Counted from the first letter of the stretch, positions 53,125-62,997 are shown. The stretch: DNA of 64,000 nucleotides from Fodinicurvata sediminis DSM 21159 (GCF_000420625.1 NZ_ATVH01000017.1:186001-250000); one strand, 5' to 3'. The notes: a model not told the origin generated them from the letters alone. Made by a program: numbers and translations.

Positions 53125-54057
53125 TCAGTCGGGAAAGAGCCGCAGCAGTGCTTCCGGGATTGCGTAGTCATGCGGCGCGATGACGACCAGCTTTGACTCC
53201 AGGGAACCGGGCGCCTGCCGGCTTTCCGTCTGTTCCAGGCGTTGCCCCACCAGCTGCAGGGTTTCCGATCCTTCTGGATGATCGGAGAAGCGCAACAGGC
53301 CCTTGGCCCGCAGCACCCGGCCCTTCAGCGGAAGGATGGCTTTCTCGAAGGAGGCGCGGTCCAGGGGCTGGTGCGTGCTGAAGCTCCAGCTTTTCAAATG
53401 CTCGGCATGGGGAATGTGCAGGTCCGCACTCATTGAACTCTGCCGGTCGCCCGCCTCCTGTGAAGAAAGCAGCAGCGAAAGAGGGACCTGCCCCTGGGTC
53501 GTTTCCAGAACGGGCGCCGTGATGCCCCAGGCCGTCAGTTGCTGGCGCAGGTCATGGCGTTCCTTCTCGCTGACCAGGTCGCACTTGTTGAGTGACAGGA
53601 AATCCGCCCGGCGCAACTGATGGATCACGCTGTCGCCCATGTAGCGGTCCTGTGCATGGGTCATCAGGTTTGCGGCATCGGCCAGGACACAGATGGCCTG
53701 CAGGCGATAAGCGCCACCGGCCAGGCCGATCTGGGCGATGCGTCCCGGATCGGCCACACCGCTGGCCTCGATCACCAGATGGTCAGGCGGGTCATCCAAA
53801 GCCGCGATATCCATGAGGCTGCGGGTCAGGGAATCCCCGATCGTGCAGCAGATGCAGCCATTGCTGAGCTGCAGGGTCTGGCCGTCATGTGCGGTGATCA
53901 ACTCTGCGTCGATGTTGATGTCGCCGAAATCGTTGACCAGGACGGCGAGGCGCCGGCCTTCGTTCTGCTGCAGCAGGCTGTTGATCAGGGTGGTCTTGCC
54001 CGACCCCAGGAACCCGCCGACCACAGAGAGAGGAATGGCAGGGCGGCGTTCGTTCAT
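53125..54057 (-). CDS. CobW/CobN-type zinc-regulated GTPase (COG0523)
   Basis: 310 residues. G3E GTPase with Walker A GGFLGSGKTTLINSLLQQNEG (residues 14-34), the metal motif NGCICCTIGDSL (CxCC), and DHLVIEASGVADPGRIAQI, LSLNKCDLVSEKERHDL (NKxD). The C-terminal CobW domain is FSTHQPLDRASFEKAILPLKGRVLRAKGLLRFSDHP. COG0523 GTPases deliver or insert metals, including zinc and cobalt, or support nitrile-hydratase and cobalamin enzymes; specificity is not readable and no CobNST genes are near. It lies 17 bases downstream of the amidohydrolase, itself a likely metal enzyme, suggesting a common operon. Confidence 0.92.
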   Translation of the reverse strand: MNERRPAIPLSVVGGFLGSGKTTLINSLLQQNEGRRLAVLVNDFGDINIDAELITAHDGQTLQLSNGCICCTIGDSLTRSLMDIAALDDPPDHLVIEASGVADPGRIAQIGLAGGAYRLQAICVLADAANLMTHAQDRYMGDSVIHQLRRADFLSLNKCDLVSEKERHDLRQQLTAWGITAPVLETTQGQVPLSLLLSSQEAGDRQSSMSADLHIPHAEHLKSWSFSTHQPLDRASFEKAILPLKGRVLRAKGLLRFSDHPEGSETLQLVGQRLEQTESRQAPGSLESKLVVIAPHDYAIPEALLRLFPD

Positions 54058-54074
54058 GGACCAATGCCCCTGGT

Positions 54075-55715
54075 TTACTTATTCGCCGGAAAGATGCGGC
54101 CCCCCTGCATCGTGCCATAGACGCGCAGGTCCTTCAGAGTATCGCGAGAGACCTCCAAGGGGTCGTCTTCCAGGATGGCCACATCGGCGCACTTGCCGGC
54201 TTCCAGGCTGCCGATCTCGTGATCCAGCTTCAGGGTATAGGCCGCGCCCATGGTGATGGCATAGAGCGCCTCGGGGACGGTGATGCGCTCGCCTTCGCCC
54301 AGGATGCGCCCGCCCGAGGTCTGGCGGTTGACGGCGCACCAGGCCGTGAAGAGTGGCCCCAGCGGGGTCACAGGGGCATCGGAGTGAATGGCGAAATTGA
54401 TGCCCAGCTTGGCGGCCGTCGCCGCAGCATTCATGCGCTCGGCGCGCTCGGGCCCCAGGGTCAGGCGATGGTGAATGTCGCCCCAGTAATAGATGTGGTT
54501 GCTGAAGAGATTGGCGCACATCCCCAGGGCGCCGATGCGGCGGAACTGGGCGGTCGAGAGCATCTGCCCATGCTGGATGGTATGGCGATGATCGAGCCTA
54601 GGGTGTTCGGCCAGGACCTGCCCGATGGTGTCCAGTGCCAGGTCCGAGGCCTGGTCCCCGTTGGTATGCATGTGGATCAGGTGTCCGGCCTTGTGAAAGG
54701 CCCGGGCCGACTCAAGGAACTGCTGGGGCGTCAGGTTCCAGATCCCCTGTGCATCGCTGCCGTAATAGCCCGGCCAGTTGAGCCGTGCCGTGAAGGACTG
54801 CAGGGTGCCGTCGGTCATAACCTTGATGAGGCCGAAGCGCAGGCGGTCCGTGTTGTGACGGACCAGGTCGTTGATCTTCTCCACGCCGTGTTCGGGCGTG
54901 TCGGCGGTGGCCGTATAGGCCGAGACGAGACGCAGGGGGTAGTCCGCTTCGGCGGTGACGCTGCGGAAATTGTCGACCACGTTCTGCGGCAGTTCGTTGT
55001 AGAGGTCGGTGGCGGTGGTGGTACCTGTCAGCACTGCCATGCGGCCGAAGTCGCGCAGGGCGTCGGCCTGCGAGATGCGCGCGAAGTAGTCCACATTGAA
55101 GGGCTGTTGGGCCAGGAACATGGCCGCGAATTCCTGCAGCTCGCCATTGGGCTTGCCGTCGTCGCCGGTCATGACACCCTCGATGGCGCTGTCGGCCGTG
55201 ATCCCGGCCTTCTGAAGCACCATGGAGTTCACGTTCAGGACATGGACGTTGGCGTGCAGGATGAAGATGGGGCGTGTCGTCGACACGCGGTCCAGGTCCG
55301 CCGCCGTCATGCGCCGTCCCTCAAAGAAGACCGGATCCATCCCCCAGGCCGTCAGTGGAGTGTCGGGATCCTCCAGGGCCCGGTCGGCTTCTTGCAAGCG
55401 TTCCACCACATCGTCGATGGACTTCAGTCCCGGCCAGACCTTGCCGTTGGGATCCATGCGGTCATAGAAGCCCGTATAGACATGCGCCCACATGCCGCCC
55501 TCCAGGGCGTGGCAATGGCCTTCCACGAAACCGGGCAGCAGGACCTTGTCGCTCAGGCTGTCGTCGATGCGGTGCTCGCCCCAGGCCTTCAACTCCTCCA
55601 CCGATCCGACGCCCAGAAGGCGACCTTCCGAGACGGCGATGGCTTCGGCGAAGGGGCGGTGGCGGCTCATGGTGATGATCTTGCGTGCCGGATAGATCGT
55701 GGCGGGTTCTCTCAT
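54075..55715 (-). CDS. Amidohydrolase (Amidohydro_3/YtcJ-like)
   Basis: 546 residues. Metal-dependent amidohydrolase of the YtcJ type: DKVLLPGFVEGHCHALEGGMWAHVY (HxH), LIHMHTNGDQASDLALDTIGQVL, LDHRHTIQHGQMLSTAQF and FAIHSDAPVTPLGPLFTAWCAVNR (late Asp). No signal peptide, so it is cytoplasmic. N-substituted amide or lactam hydrolysis is the family range; the substrate is unknown. It shares strand and close spacing with the COG0523 GTPase downstream (17 bases), which could serve its metallation, and lies 51 bases downstream of the CaiB-like gene. Confidence 0.9.
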   Translation of the reverse strand: MREPATIYPARKIITMSRHRPFAEAIAVSEGRLLGVGSVEELKAWGEHRIDDSLSDKVLLPGFVEGHCHALEGGMWAHVYTGFYDRMDPNGKVWPGLKSIDDVVERLQEADRALEDPDTPLTAWGMDPVFFEGRRMTAADLDRVSTTRPIFILHANVHVLNVNSMVLQKAGITADSAIEGVMTGDDGKPNGELQEFAAMFLAQQPFNVDYFARISQADALRDFGRMAVLTGTTTATDLYNELPQNVVDNFRSVTAEADYPLRLVSAYTATADTPEHGVEKINDLVRHNTDRLRFGLIKVMTDGTLQSFTARLNWPGYYGSDAQGIWNLTPQQFLESARAFHKAGHLIHMHTNGDQASDLALDTIGQVLAEHPRLDHRHTIQHGQMLSTAQFRRIGALGMCANLFSNHIYYWGDIHHRLTLGPERAERMNAAATAAKLGINFAIHSDAPVTPLGPLFTAWCAVNRQTSGGRILGEGERITVPEALYAITMGAAYTLKLDHEIGSLEAGKCADVAILEDDPLEVSRDTLKDLRVYGTMQGGRIFPANK

Positions 55716-55766
55716 GACGTACCTTCTTGGGATGCGGGGGCAGGCAGGCGGAAACGGGGTGCAGGA

Positions 55767-56981
55767 CTAGATGATCTCGTCGCCCCGTAGGCGTTTGATC
55801 TCCGCATCGTCTAGTCCGAATTCCTTCAGCACGTCGTCCGTATGCTCGCCCACATGCGGCGGAGCGACACGGTATTCCACGGGCGTGGCGCTCATTTTCA
55901 CGGGGTTGCCGATCAGCTCCACCTCGCCCTTCTCGCTGCCTGGATAGGGCATGGAGATCTTCATGTCACGGTGCTGAACCTGGGGGTCCTCGAAAACACG
56001 GTCCAGGGTGTTCACCGGTCCGCAGGGCACGCCCAACTCGCTCAGCCCCTCGACCCATTCGTCGATGGTCTTCTTCTGCGTGTAGTTGGGCAGGATGTCG
56101 TACAGGGCTTCACGATTGGCGATGCGCAATGAATTGGTGATGAAGCGGGGATCCTCGGCAAGTTCCGGCGCGCCGGCGAAGGCGCAGAAGCGCTGGAACT
56201 GCCGGTCGTTGCCGACGGCCAGGATGAAATAGCCATCCTTGCAGGGCATGACCTTGTAGGGAACGATGTTGGCGTGCTCGTTGCCAAGGCGTTTCGGTAC
56301 CTTGCCCGAGACCAGGTAGTTCAGGCCTTCGTTCACCAGCCAGGCGACCTGTGTGTCCAGCAGGGCCAGGTCGATGTGCTGGCCTTCGCCAGTCTGCGTG
56401 CGGTGATGCAGGGCCGCCAGGATGGCGGACGAGGCGTACATGCCGCACATGATGTCGGAGATGCCGACCCCCACCTTCATGGGCTCGCCGTCCGGGTCGC
56501 CGGTCAGGCTCATCATGCCGCCCATACCCTGAGCCAGGTAGTCATAACCCGCACGCGCTGCATAGGGGCCGCTCTGACCGAAGCCGGTGATCGAACAGTA
56601 GATGATGTCCGGGCGGATCTGTTTCACACTGTCGTAGTCTAGGCCGTACTTCTTGAGGCCACCCACCTTGAAGTTCTCCGCCAGGATATCGCAGTCGGCG
56701 ATCAGGCGCCTTGCCAGTTCCTGTCCCTCGGGCTTGGCGATGTCGATTGTCAGCGAGCGCTTGTTACGGTTGGAGGACAGGTAGTAGGCACTGGCATCAC
56801 TGTCGCTGCCGTCTGCGTTGCGCACGTAGGGTGGGCCCCAGCGCCGTGTATCGTCGCCCTCACCGGGGCGCTCGATCTTGATGACATCGGCGCCCAGGTC
56901 GCCCAGCAACTGGGTGCAGGTGGGGCCAGCAAGGATTCGGGTCAGGTCGAAAACGCGCAGTCCGGCAAGTGGTGCAGTCAT
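55767..56981 (-). CDS. CaiB/BaiF family CoA transferase (class III)
   Basis: 404 residues from ATG 56981; an ATG at 57011 would add ten less typical residues. Family landmarks: PLAGLRVFDLTRILAGPTCTQLLGDLGADVIKIERPGEGDDTRRWGPPY, LSSNRNKRSLTIDIAKPEGQELARRLIADCDILAENFKVGGLKKYGLDY, and AGYDYLAQGMGGMMSLTGDPDGEPMKVGVGISDI, containing the catalytic aspartate region. Class III transferases move CoA between carboxylic acids through mixed anhydrides (formyl-CoA, carnitine, succinyl-CoA donors). No donor or acceptor is evident. It is downstream of the ruvX/AEC genes on the same strand, separated from AEC by 86 bases. Confidence 0.92.
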   Translation of the reverse strand: MTAPLAGLRVFDLTRILAGPTCTQLLGDLGADVIKIERPGEGDDTRRWGPPYVRNADGSDSDASAYYLSSNRNKRSLTIDIAKPEGQELARRLIADCDILAENFKVGGLKKYGLDYDSVKQIRPDIIYCSITGFGQSGPYAARAGYDYLAQGMGGMMSLTGDPDGEPMKVGVGISDIMCGMYASSAILAALHHRTQTGEGQHIDLALLDTQVAWLVNEGLNYLVSGKVPKRLGNEHANIVPYKVMPCKDGYFILAVGNDRQFQRFCAFAGAPELAEDPRFITNSLRIANREALYDILPNYTQKKTIDEWVEGLSELGVPCGPVNTLDRVFEDPQVQHRDMKISMPYPGSEKGEVELIGNPVKMSATPVEYRVAPPHVGEHTDDVLKEFGLDDAEIKRLRGDEII

Positions 56982-57067
56982 GATCCCGTTCGTTCTTGGT
57001 TCATCCATCAACTGCCCGGCATGACGCCCGCCCGGACCCGGATCGTCAAGCCCCTACAGGCCTCTTT

Positions 57068-57982
57068 TCAGGCCAACAGGCTCAAGACGATGGGCACGGT
57101 TGCCATGGACAGCAGGGTGTGCAGCGTGATCAAGCCGGCCATCAACTCCGCATTGCCGCCCAGGTGGCGGGCCATGATGTAGGACACCGGTGCGGCCGGC
57201 AGGGCGTTGAAAAGGATGGGTATGGCGGCGGTGATCCCGGTGATGCTCCAGGCCTGCAGGATGCCATAAGTAAGAAGAGGAAGAAGGAACAGCTTCAGAC
57301 CGGCGGCTCCCAACGCCAGACTACCCGCCGAACTAAGTGCGCGCAGTCGCAGGCTTGCGCCCACGCACAGCAGGCCGATGGGCAGCGAGGCCTGGCCCAT
57401 GATCTCCAGGAACGGCCCGATCACCGGTGGCAGGCCAAGGCTCGTCAGGTTCAGGGCCAGGCCAACAAGACAGCCCAGGATCAGGGGGTTGGTGAGCACC
57501 TGTTTCGTGATGCGCAGAAAACCCGGGCGTCCGGCCTTGCCGTAACGCGCCAGGGCCACGACGGTCAGGATGTTCACCAGTGGGGCCAGGAAGGCGACGA
57601 CCAGGGCGGCGGCGGTCATTCCGGGGGCGCCGTAATAGGCAGCGGCGACCGAGAAGCCGATGTAGGTGTTGAAGCGGATGACGCTCTGGTAAAGGCTGCT
57701 GAAGCTGGGCCCGTCGATACGGAGCAGGCGTTTCAGGCCCAGGGCCGCAAGGCTCATCAGGCCGATCGACAGTGCCAACACCCCAATCATCGGCGCGGCC
57801 TCTACTTCGGTGAAGTCGGCCTGGGCCAGCGAAGAGATCAATAGCGCCGGAAAGAAGACGTAATAGGTCAAGCGCTCCGCCGGTTCCCAGAAACCGTCAC
57901 CGGGAAACTGCTTCTTGCGCAGGACATGCCCCAGGAAGATCAGCAGGAAGATCGGGATGATGACCAGGATGATATCGAGCAT
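57068..57982 (-). CDS. AEC family transporter (auxin efflux carrier-type permease)
   Basis: 304 residues, hydrophobic with about ten membrane segments: MLDIILVIIPIFLLIFLGHVLRK, WEPAERLTYYVFFPALLISSLAQADF, PMIGVLALSIGLMSLAAL and on to LLSMATVPIVLSLLA. The order of short segments with PALLISSL and NPLILGCLVGLAL matches the AEC (auxin efflux carrier) superfamily, which in bacteria moves malate, malonate or other organic acids. The specific substrate is unknown. It lies between ruvX and the CoA transferase gene on the minus strand and could provide a carboxylate for that enzyme, which is inference. Confidence 0.92.
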   Translation of the reverse strand: MLDIILVIIPIFLLIFLGHVLRKKQFPGDGFWEPAERLTYYVFFPALLISSLAQADFTEVEAAPMIGVLALSIGLMSLAALGLKRLLRIDGPSFSSLYQSVIRFNTYIGFSVAAAYYGAPGMTAAALVVAFLAPLVNILTVVALARYGKAGRPGFLRITKQVLTNPLILGCLVGLALNLTSLGLPPVIGPFLEIMGQASLPIGLLCVGASLRLRALSSAGSLALGAAGLKLFLLPLLTYGILQAWSITGITAAIPILFNALPAAPVSYIMARHLGGNAELMAGLITLHTLLSMATVPIVLSLLA

Positions 57983-58032
57983 CTAGAAAACCGGGCACCC
58001 GAGGGTATCCGCAGGGGCAGGAAAGTGAAGGA

Positions 58033-58530
58033 TCAGGAGGAGCTCTGCCCGCCGGCGGGCGAAGCGCGCAGGGCATCCAGCGCGCCCTGCAGGATATAGG
58101 CTGCGGCCATCTTGTCCACGACCTTGCCACGTTTTGCCCGGCTCATGTCGGCCTCGTCGACGAGGAAGCGCTCCACCGCCGCGGTGGACAGGCGCTCGTC
58201 CCAGAAGGCCGTGGGCAGGTCCAGCCCGGCAATTTCCGAGAGGTTGCGCGCAAATTGCCGTGTCGAACGCGCCCGTGTGCCCTCGCTGCCGTCCATGTGC
58301 ACCGGCAGGCCGAAGACCAGCCCGCCCACCTCACGTTCCTGGCAGAGCGCCTTCAAGGCCTCGGCGTCCCTGGTGAACTTCTTCCGTGCGATGGTCTCCA
58401 GCGGGGAAGCTAGACTGAAGGCCGACTCCGAGATCGCCAGACCGATGGTCTTCTCCCCCAGGTCCAGGCCCAGCAGGCGGGTACGCGGAGGCAGGTGGTT
58501 CGGTAGGTCTTGGAGGTCGACGAAGTTCAT
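58033..58530 (-). CDS. ruvX: Putative Holliday junction resolvase / pre-16S rRNA nuclease YqgF
   Basis: 165 residues from the ATG at 58530; a GTG at 58563 would add 11 atypical residues. The RNase H-like fold is clear: LLGLDLGEKTIGLAISES (first Asp) and VGGLVFGLPVHMDGSEGTRARSTRQFARNL, FWDERLSTAAVERFLVDEADMSRAKRGKVVDKMAAAYILQGALD (other acidic residues). Length is normal for YqgF/RuvX. The E. coli protein processes the 5' end of 16S rRNA; a Holliday junction role was proposed earlier. It is divergent from gatCAB, the usual alphaproteobacterial neighbourhood. Confidence 0.94.
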   Translation of the reverse strand: MNFVDLQDLPNHLPPRTRLLGLDLGEKTIGLAISESAFSLASPLETIARKKFTRDAEALKALCQEREVGGLVFGLPVHMDGSEGTRARSTRQFARNLSEIAGLDLPTAFWDERLSTAAVERFLVDEADMSRAKRGKVVDKMAAAYILQGALDALRASPAGGQSSS

Positions 58531-58608
58531 GCGGGTTCTTTTCGGAGTCTTGACATGGCGCACTCTAAGCAGCCGGCATTAAAGCCCGCAAGAGCGCTCT
58601 CACGCATC

Positions 58609-58637
58609 TTGCCGCCTCCCGGGGCCGGTGCTAGGGT
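58609..58637 (+). promoter_or_regulatory. Putative promoter of gatCAB
   Basis: TTGCCG at 58609-58614 and TAGGGT at 58632-58637 with a 17-base spacer, about 41 bases upstream of the gatC ATG. The spacing is ideal and the -35 typical of high-GC Alphaproteobacteria; the -10 is a partial match. Confidence 0.5.
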
Positions 58638-58678
58638 CCGCGCGCATTTTGCAGAGCAACAAACCAGTCGGATGAAGC

Positions 58679-58966
58679 ATGTCGGTTGACAAGGATACCG
58701 TGGCGCACATTGCCAAGCTGGCACGGCTGCGCATGGACCCCGAAAAGACGGAGGCCATGGCCGGTGAGCTGAGCCAGATTCTCGGATGGATCGAACAGCT
58801 GCAGGAGGTCGACACGGAAGGTGTCGCGCCGATGACCTCGGTGGCGCAGATGAAGCTGCCGCTGCGCGAGGACGAGGTGACCGACGGCGGTTACCCCGAG
58901 GATGTCCTGCGCAATGCGCCCGAAAGCCTGCAGGGCTTCTACGTCGTGCCGAAGGTGGTGGAATGA
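58679..58966 (+). CDS. gatC: Glutamyl-tRNA(Gln)/aspartyl-tRNA(Asn) amidotransferase subunit C
   Basis: 95 residues, normal length. GatC signature: [55 protein letters not shown], ending [34 protein letters not shown]. GatC holds GatA and GatB together in the transamidosome that corrects Glu-tRNA(Gln) or Asp-tRNA(Asn). Its TGA overlaps the gatA ATG (ATGA), so translation is coupled. A putative promoter lies just upstream (58609-58637). Presence of gatCAB implies that Gln-tRNA or Asn-tRNA is made by the indirect route. Confidence 0.96.
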   Translation: MSVDKDTVAHIAKLARLRMDPEKTEAMAGELSQILGWIEQLQEVDTEGVAPMTSVAQMKLPLREDEVTDGGYPEDVLRNAPESLQGFYVVPKVVE

Positions 58967-60444
58967 CCCGCGAACTGACCCGACTGACCCTGGCCGAGGC
59001 CCGCGACGCGCTGGCCAAGGGGGACTTCAGCGCGCGAGAGCTGGCAGAGGCCCATGTCTCGGCCATGGAGGCCGCGCGCGATCTCAACAGCTTCATCGTG
59101 GAGACGCCAGAGAAGGCGCTGGAGAGCGCAGACGGGGCCGACAAGCGCCGCGCGAGCGGTGAGGCGCGTCCTCTGGAAGGTCTGCCGCTGGCCATCAAGG
59201 ACCTCTTCTGCACCAAGGATGTCCAGACCACGGCCGGCAGCCGCATCCTGGGCGGTTTCGCACCGCCCTATGAATCCACCGTGACGCAGAAGCTCTGGGA
59301 CGATGGCGCCCTGATGCTGGGCAAGACCAATCTGGACGAGTTCGCCATGGGCTCGTCCAACATGACCAGCTACTACGGCGGCGTCGAGAATCCCTGGAAG
59401 CGCGAGGGCGACAACCACAAGCTGGTGCCCGGCGGTTCCTCCGGTGGTTCGGCGACGGCGGTGGCCGGGCGTCTGGCGCTGGGCGCCACCGGCACCGATA
59501 CCGGCGGCTCGATCCGCCAACCGGCCGCCTTCACCGGCATTACAGGCATGAAGCCCACCTATGGGCGCTGTTCGCGCTGGGGTATCGTCGCCTTTGCCTC
59601 GTCCCTGGACCAGGCCGGCCCCATGGCGCGCTCTGTGCGCGACTGTGCGCTTCTGCTCAGGACCATGTGCGGGCACGATCCCAAGGACTCCACCTCGGTG
59701 GACATGCCCGTGCCGGATTTCGAGGCGGCCCTGACCGGAGATGTGCGCGGCCTCAGGGTGGGTATTCCCAAGGAGTACCGTGTGGAGGGCATGTCGGAGG
59801 AAATCGACAGCCTCTGGCAGCAGGGTATCGACTGGCTGAAGGCTGCCGGTGCCGAGGTACGTGACATCTCGCTGCCGCACACCCAGTACGCCCTGCCGAC
59901 CTATTACATCATTGCGCCGGCCGAGGCCTCCTCGAACCTGGCGCGCTATGACGGTGTACGCTACGGCCAGCGTGGCGAAGGCTACGAGAACCTCGAGCAG
60001 ATGTACGAGGCCACGCGCGGCTCTGGCTTTGGCGACGAGGTCAAGCGCCGCCTGCTGATCGGGACCTACGTGCTCTCGGCTGGCTATTACGACGCCTACT
60101 ACAACAAGGCGCGTCAGGTGCGCAGCCTGATCGCCCAGGATTTCACCAAGGCCTATGAAGAGGTGGACGTGATCCTGACGCCCACGGCGCCGTCTACCGC
60201 CTTTGCCATGGGCGACAAGATGGACGATCCGGTGGCCATGTACCTGAACGACGTCTTCACCGTGCCGGCCAGCCTGGCCGGCCTGCCGGGCATTTCGCTG
60301 CCGGCCGGATTGTCGTCGGACGGCCTGCCGCTGGGCCTGCAGTTGCTGGGCAAGCCCTTTGACGAGGAAACGGTGCTGCGCAGCGCCGGGGTTCTGGAAG
60401 AGGCCGCCGCCTTTACGGCCGTGCCGGCCCGCCTGTCGGAATAG
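58963..60444 (+). CDS. gatA: Glutamyl-tRNA(Gln)/aspartyl-tRNA(Asn) amidotransferase subunit A
   Basis: 493 residues from ATG 58963, overlapping the gatC stop. Amidase-signature enzyme with the Ser-cisSer-Lys triad: [13 protein letters not shown] (Lys), [17 protein letters not shown] (cis-Ser region) and [17 protein letters not shown] (nucleophile Ser). [29 protein letters not shown] and [20 protein letters not shown] are typical later parts. It releases ammonia from glutamine and passes it through a channel to GatB. Length is standard. The frame is open further upstream, but the overlap with gatC and the [17 protein letters not shown] beginning fix the start. Confidence 0.97.
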   Translation: MTRELTRLTLAEARDALAKGDFSARELAEAHVSAMEAARDLNSFIVETPEKALESADGADKRRASGEARPLEGLPLAIKDLFCTKDVQTTAGSRILGGFAPPYESTVTQKLWDDGALMLGKTNLDEFAMGSSNMTSYYGGVENPWKREGDNHKLVPGGSSGGSATAVAGRLALGATGTDTGGSIRQPAAFTGITGMKPTYGRCSRWGIVAFASSLDQAGPMARSVRDCALLLRTMCGHDPKDSTSVDMPVPDFEAALTGDVRGLRVGIPKEYRVEGMSEEIDSLWQQGIDWLKAAGAEVRDISLPHTQYALPTYYIIAPAEASSNLARYDGVRYGQRGEGYENLEQMYEATRGSGFGDEVKRRLLIGTYVLSAGYYDAYYNKARQVRSLIAQDFTKAYEEVDVILTPTAPSTAFAMGDKMDDPVAMYLNDVFTVPASLAGLPGISLPAGLSSDGLPLGLQLLGKPFDEETVLRSAGVLEEAAAFTAVPARLSE

Positions 60445-60453
60445 GAAGAAACG

Positions 60454-61917
60454 ATGAGTTTGATTCAGGGTGAAACGGGGGACTGGGAAGTCGTCATAGG
60501 GCTGGAAATTCATGCCCAGGTGATCTCTCGCTCCAAGCTCTTCTCCGGCGCCTCCACAGCCTTCGGGTCCGCCCCGAACAGCCAGGTTTCCCTGGTGGAT
60601 GCCGCCATGCCCGGCATGCTGCCGGTGCTCAACCGCGAATGCGTGGCGCAGGCCGTACGTACAGGCCTGGGGCTGAACGCAAGGATCAATCTGGAATCGG
60701 TTTTTGAGCGCAAGAACTACTTCTATCCCGATCTGCCCCAGGGCTATCAGATCAGCCAGTATCAGACCCCGGTGGTCGGCGAGGGCGTGATCACCATCGA
60801 CCTGCCCGACGGAAGCTCACGCGACATAGGCATCGAGCGTCTGCACCTGGAGCAGGATGCCGGTAAATCCATGCATGATCAGGATCCCAACAAGACCTTT
60901 GTCGATCTGAACCGCTCGGGCGTGGCGCTGATGGAGATCGTCTCAAAGCCCGACATGCGCTCGGCCGAAGAGGCCGGTGCCTATATCCGCAAGCTGCGCT
61001 CGATCCTGCGCTATCTGGGGACTTGTGACGGCAACATGGACGAGGGCTCCATGCGCTGCGACGTGAACCTCTCGGTGCGCAAGCCGGGCGGTGAACTGGG
61101 TACGCGTACGGAAACCAAGAACGTCAACTCCGTACGTTTCGTGCAGCAGGCCATCGACTACGAGGCCCGCCGACAGGTGGAGCTGCTCGAAAGCGGTGGT
61201 CGCGTGATCCTGGAAACCCGCCTGTTCGATGCGCGCAAGGGCGAAAGCCGCTCCATGCGCAGCAAGGAAGAGGCACACGACTATCGCTACTTCCCCGATC
61301 CCGACCTGTTGCCGCTGGAGATTGAGCAGGCCTGGGTGGACGAGTTGGGCGCCAACCTGCCGGAGTTGCCCGACGAGAAGAAAGCACGCTTCATCAAGGA
61401 CTATGGCCTGACGCCCTATGACGCCAGCGTGCTGGTGGCCGAGCAGGCCAATGCAGCCTTCTTCGAGACGGTATTGGGCGAGGGCGGGAAACGCGATCCC
61501 AAGATTGTCTCCAACTGGGTGACGGTGAACTTTTTCGGTGCGCTCAATGCCTCGAGTCTTGATCTTGGGGACGCTCCTGTCAGCGCAGAGCAGCTGGGCG
61601 GCCTGATCGACCTGATCGCCGACGACACGATCTCGGGTCGCATTGCCAAGGATGTTTTCGAGGAGATGTGGGCCACCGGCAAGGACGCCGCCACAATCGT
61701 CGAGGAAAAGGGCCTGAAGCAGATCACCGACACCGGCGAGATCGAGGCCATTGTCGACAAGGTGATCGCCGAGAATCCCGAACAGGCCGAGCAGTTCCGC
61801 AGCGGCGACAACCCCAAGGTCATCGGCTGGTTTGTCGGCCAGGTCATGAAGGCCAGCCAGGGCAAGGCCAATCCCGGCATGGTCAATCAGCTGCTCAAGG
61901 ACAAACTGGGCGGCTGA
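60454..61917 (+). CDS. gatB: Glutamyl-tRNA(Gln)/aspartyl-tRNA(Asn) amidotransferase subunit B
   Basis: 487 residues. GatB kinase-like domain: [46 protein letters not shown] and [15 protein letters not shown]; then [29 protein letters not shown] and the YqeY-like tail (VRFIKDYGL-like [19 protein letters not shown] ... [15 protein letters not shown]). It activates the carboxyl group of the misacylated tRNA and is the tRNA-binding subunit. Ten bases separate it from gatA. It is the end of gatCAB; a GC-rich stem (GCCCTGCCCGCAGGGGGC) about 85 bases past the stop could be part of the 3' region. Confidence 0.97.
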   Translation: MSLIQGETGDWEVVIGLEIHAQVISRSKLFSGASTAFGSAPNSQVSLVDAAMPGMLPVLNRECVAQAVRTGLGLNARINLESVFERKNYFYPDLPQGYQISQYQTPVVGEGVITIDLPDGSSRDIGIERLHLEQDAGKSMHDQDPNKTFVDLNRSGVALMEIVSKPDMRSAEEAGAYIRKLRSILRYLGTCDGNMDEGSMRCDVNLSVRKPGGELGTRTETKNVNSVRFVQQAIDYEARRQVELLESGGRVILETRLFDARKGESRSMRSKEEAHDYRYFPDPDLLPLEIEQAWVDELGANLPELPDEKKARFIKDYGLTPYDASVLVAEQANAAFFETVLGEGGKRDPKIVSNWVTVNFFGALNASSLDLGDAPVSAEQLGGLIDLIADDTISGRIAKDVFEEMWATGKDAATIVEEKGLKQITDTGEIEAIVDKVIAENPEQAEQFRSGDNPKVIGWFVGQVMKASQGKANPGMVNQLLKDKLGG

Positions 61918-62094
61918 TCCGCTTGGTCTGGCAAGGCATGGAGTTCATGTTGCGCCTGCAGAAGGTGCCGGTTTCTGGGGCATGCCTGCATGCATAGGAG
62001 CCCTGCCCGCAGGGGGCTACCTGACGGCCTGTCGCTCTGTTAGGGCTTGGGTCTCGCTTGCGGGGACCTGAAATAACGTCAGAACAAGAGCTTC

Positions 62095-62997
62095 ATGTCA
62101 TCTTCCTCCCTCTTCGTGCGGCTGATGCCCGGGCTGTTCGTGGTGCTCTGGGCCACGGGTTTCATCGGGGCCAAGCTGGGCCTGCCCTATGCCGAATCAC
62201 AGACCTTCCTGGCGCTGCGCTTTGCGCTGGTCACCTTGTTGGTGGTGCCGCTGGCCTTTGTCATGAAGGCGCAGTGGCCGCGCGATCCACGGCAGGTGGC
62301 GCATGCCGCCGTGGTCGGCGTCGTGGTGCACTCCCTCTACCTGGGCGCCGTCTTCGCTTCCATCGAGCAGGGACTGCCGGCTGGACTGTCGGCTCTGATC
62401 GTCTGCCTGCAGCCGATTCTGACGGCCACGGTCGTTGGCCCGCTGCTGGGCGAGACAGTGCGCCCGCGCCAGGTTTTGGGCCTGGTGCTGGGTCTCCTGG
62501 GGGTCGTCATGGTGCTCTCGGGACGCATGGACCTGGCCGTCGGCGCCGCCCTCTTTGAAGGTTTCGGCATACCGGCGGTGCTGCTCAGCGTCCTGGCCCT
62601 TCTGGCAATCACCTTTGGTGTCGTCTATCAGAAGCGCTTCTGCACCGATCTGGATCTCTGGGCCGGGGCCGCCATCCAGTACACGGCCGCGACCTTTGCA
62701 AGCGGGGTCGTCGCGCTGGCCTTCGAGGACAATCACGTCACCTGGAGCGGCGAGTTCCTCTTTGCCCTGGGGTGGTTGGTCCTGGTTCTCTCCATCGGTG
62801 CGGTCAGCCTGCTGATGCTGCTGATCCGTCTGGGCGAGGCCGGTCGCACGGCCAGCCTGTTCTACTTGGTCCCGCCGGTTACCGGCACGATTGCCTGGAT
62901 TCTGTTCGACGAGACGCTGGGACCGGTGGCCCTGGCAGGAATGCTGGTGGCTGCCCTGGGCGTGGCACTGGTGGTGGTGCGTCCGCGCAGGGGCTGA
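62095..62997 (+). CDS. EamA/DMT family transporter
   Basis: 300 residues. Two EamA repeats of five membrane helices each: FVRLMPGLFVVLWATGFIGAKLGLPYAESQTFLALRFALVTLLVVPLAF, LYLGAVFASIEQGLPAGLSALIVCLQPILTATVVGPLLGETVRPRQVLGLVLGLLGVVMVLSG, then IPAVLLSVLALLAITFGVVYQKRF and ASLFYLVPPVTGTIAWILFDETLGPVALAGMLVAALGVALVVV. The ALVVCLQPILTA and LVPPVTG patterns mark the drug/metabolite transporter family, mostly exporters of amino acids or metabolites. Substrate unknown. It stands alone after gatB with 177 bases between. Confidence 0.92.
   Translation: MSSSSLFVRLMPGLFVVLWATGFIGAKLGLPYAESQTFLALRFALVTLLVVPLAFVMKAQWPRDPRQVAHAAVVGVVVHSLYLGAVFASIEQGLPAGLSALIVCLQPILTATVVGPLLGETVRPRQVLGLVLGLLGVVMVLSGRMDLAVGAALFEGFGIPAVLLSVLALLAITFGVVYQKRFCTDLDLWAGAAIQYTAATFASGVVALAFEDNHVTWSGEFLFALGWLVLVLSIGAVSLLMLLIRLGEAGRTASLFYLVPPVTGTIAWILFDETLGPVALAGMLVAALGVALVVVRPRRG

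Noticed and set aside
54219-55790. Long open frame of 523 codons opposite the amidohydrolase
   Set aside because: It is a GC-rich antisense shadow; the amidohydrolase frame contains all family motifs and the antisense translation is low-complexity His/Gly/Arg/Val-rich sequence.
58939-60513. Minus-strand open frame of 524 codons opposite gatA
   Set aside because: Antisense to an intact amidase-signature enzyme and without domain-like sequence.
61940-62060. Terminator after gatB from GCCCTGCCCGCAGGGGGC
   Set aside because: The stem is short and imperfect with no T-run and lies far from the stop codon.
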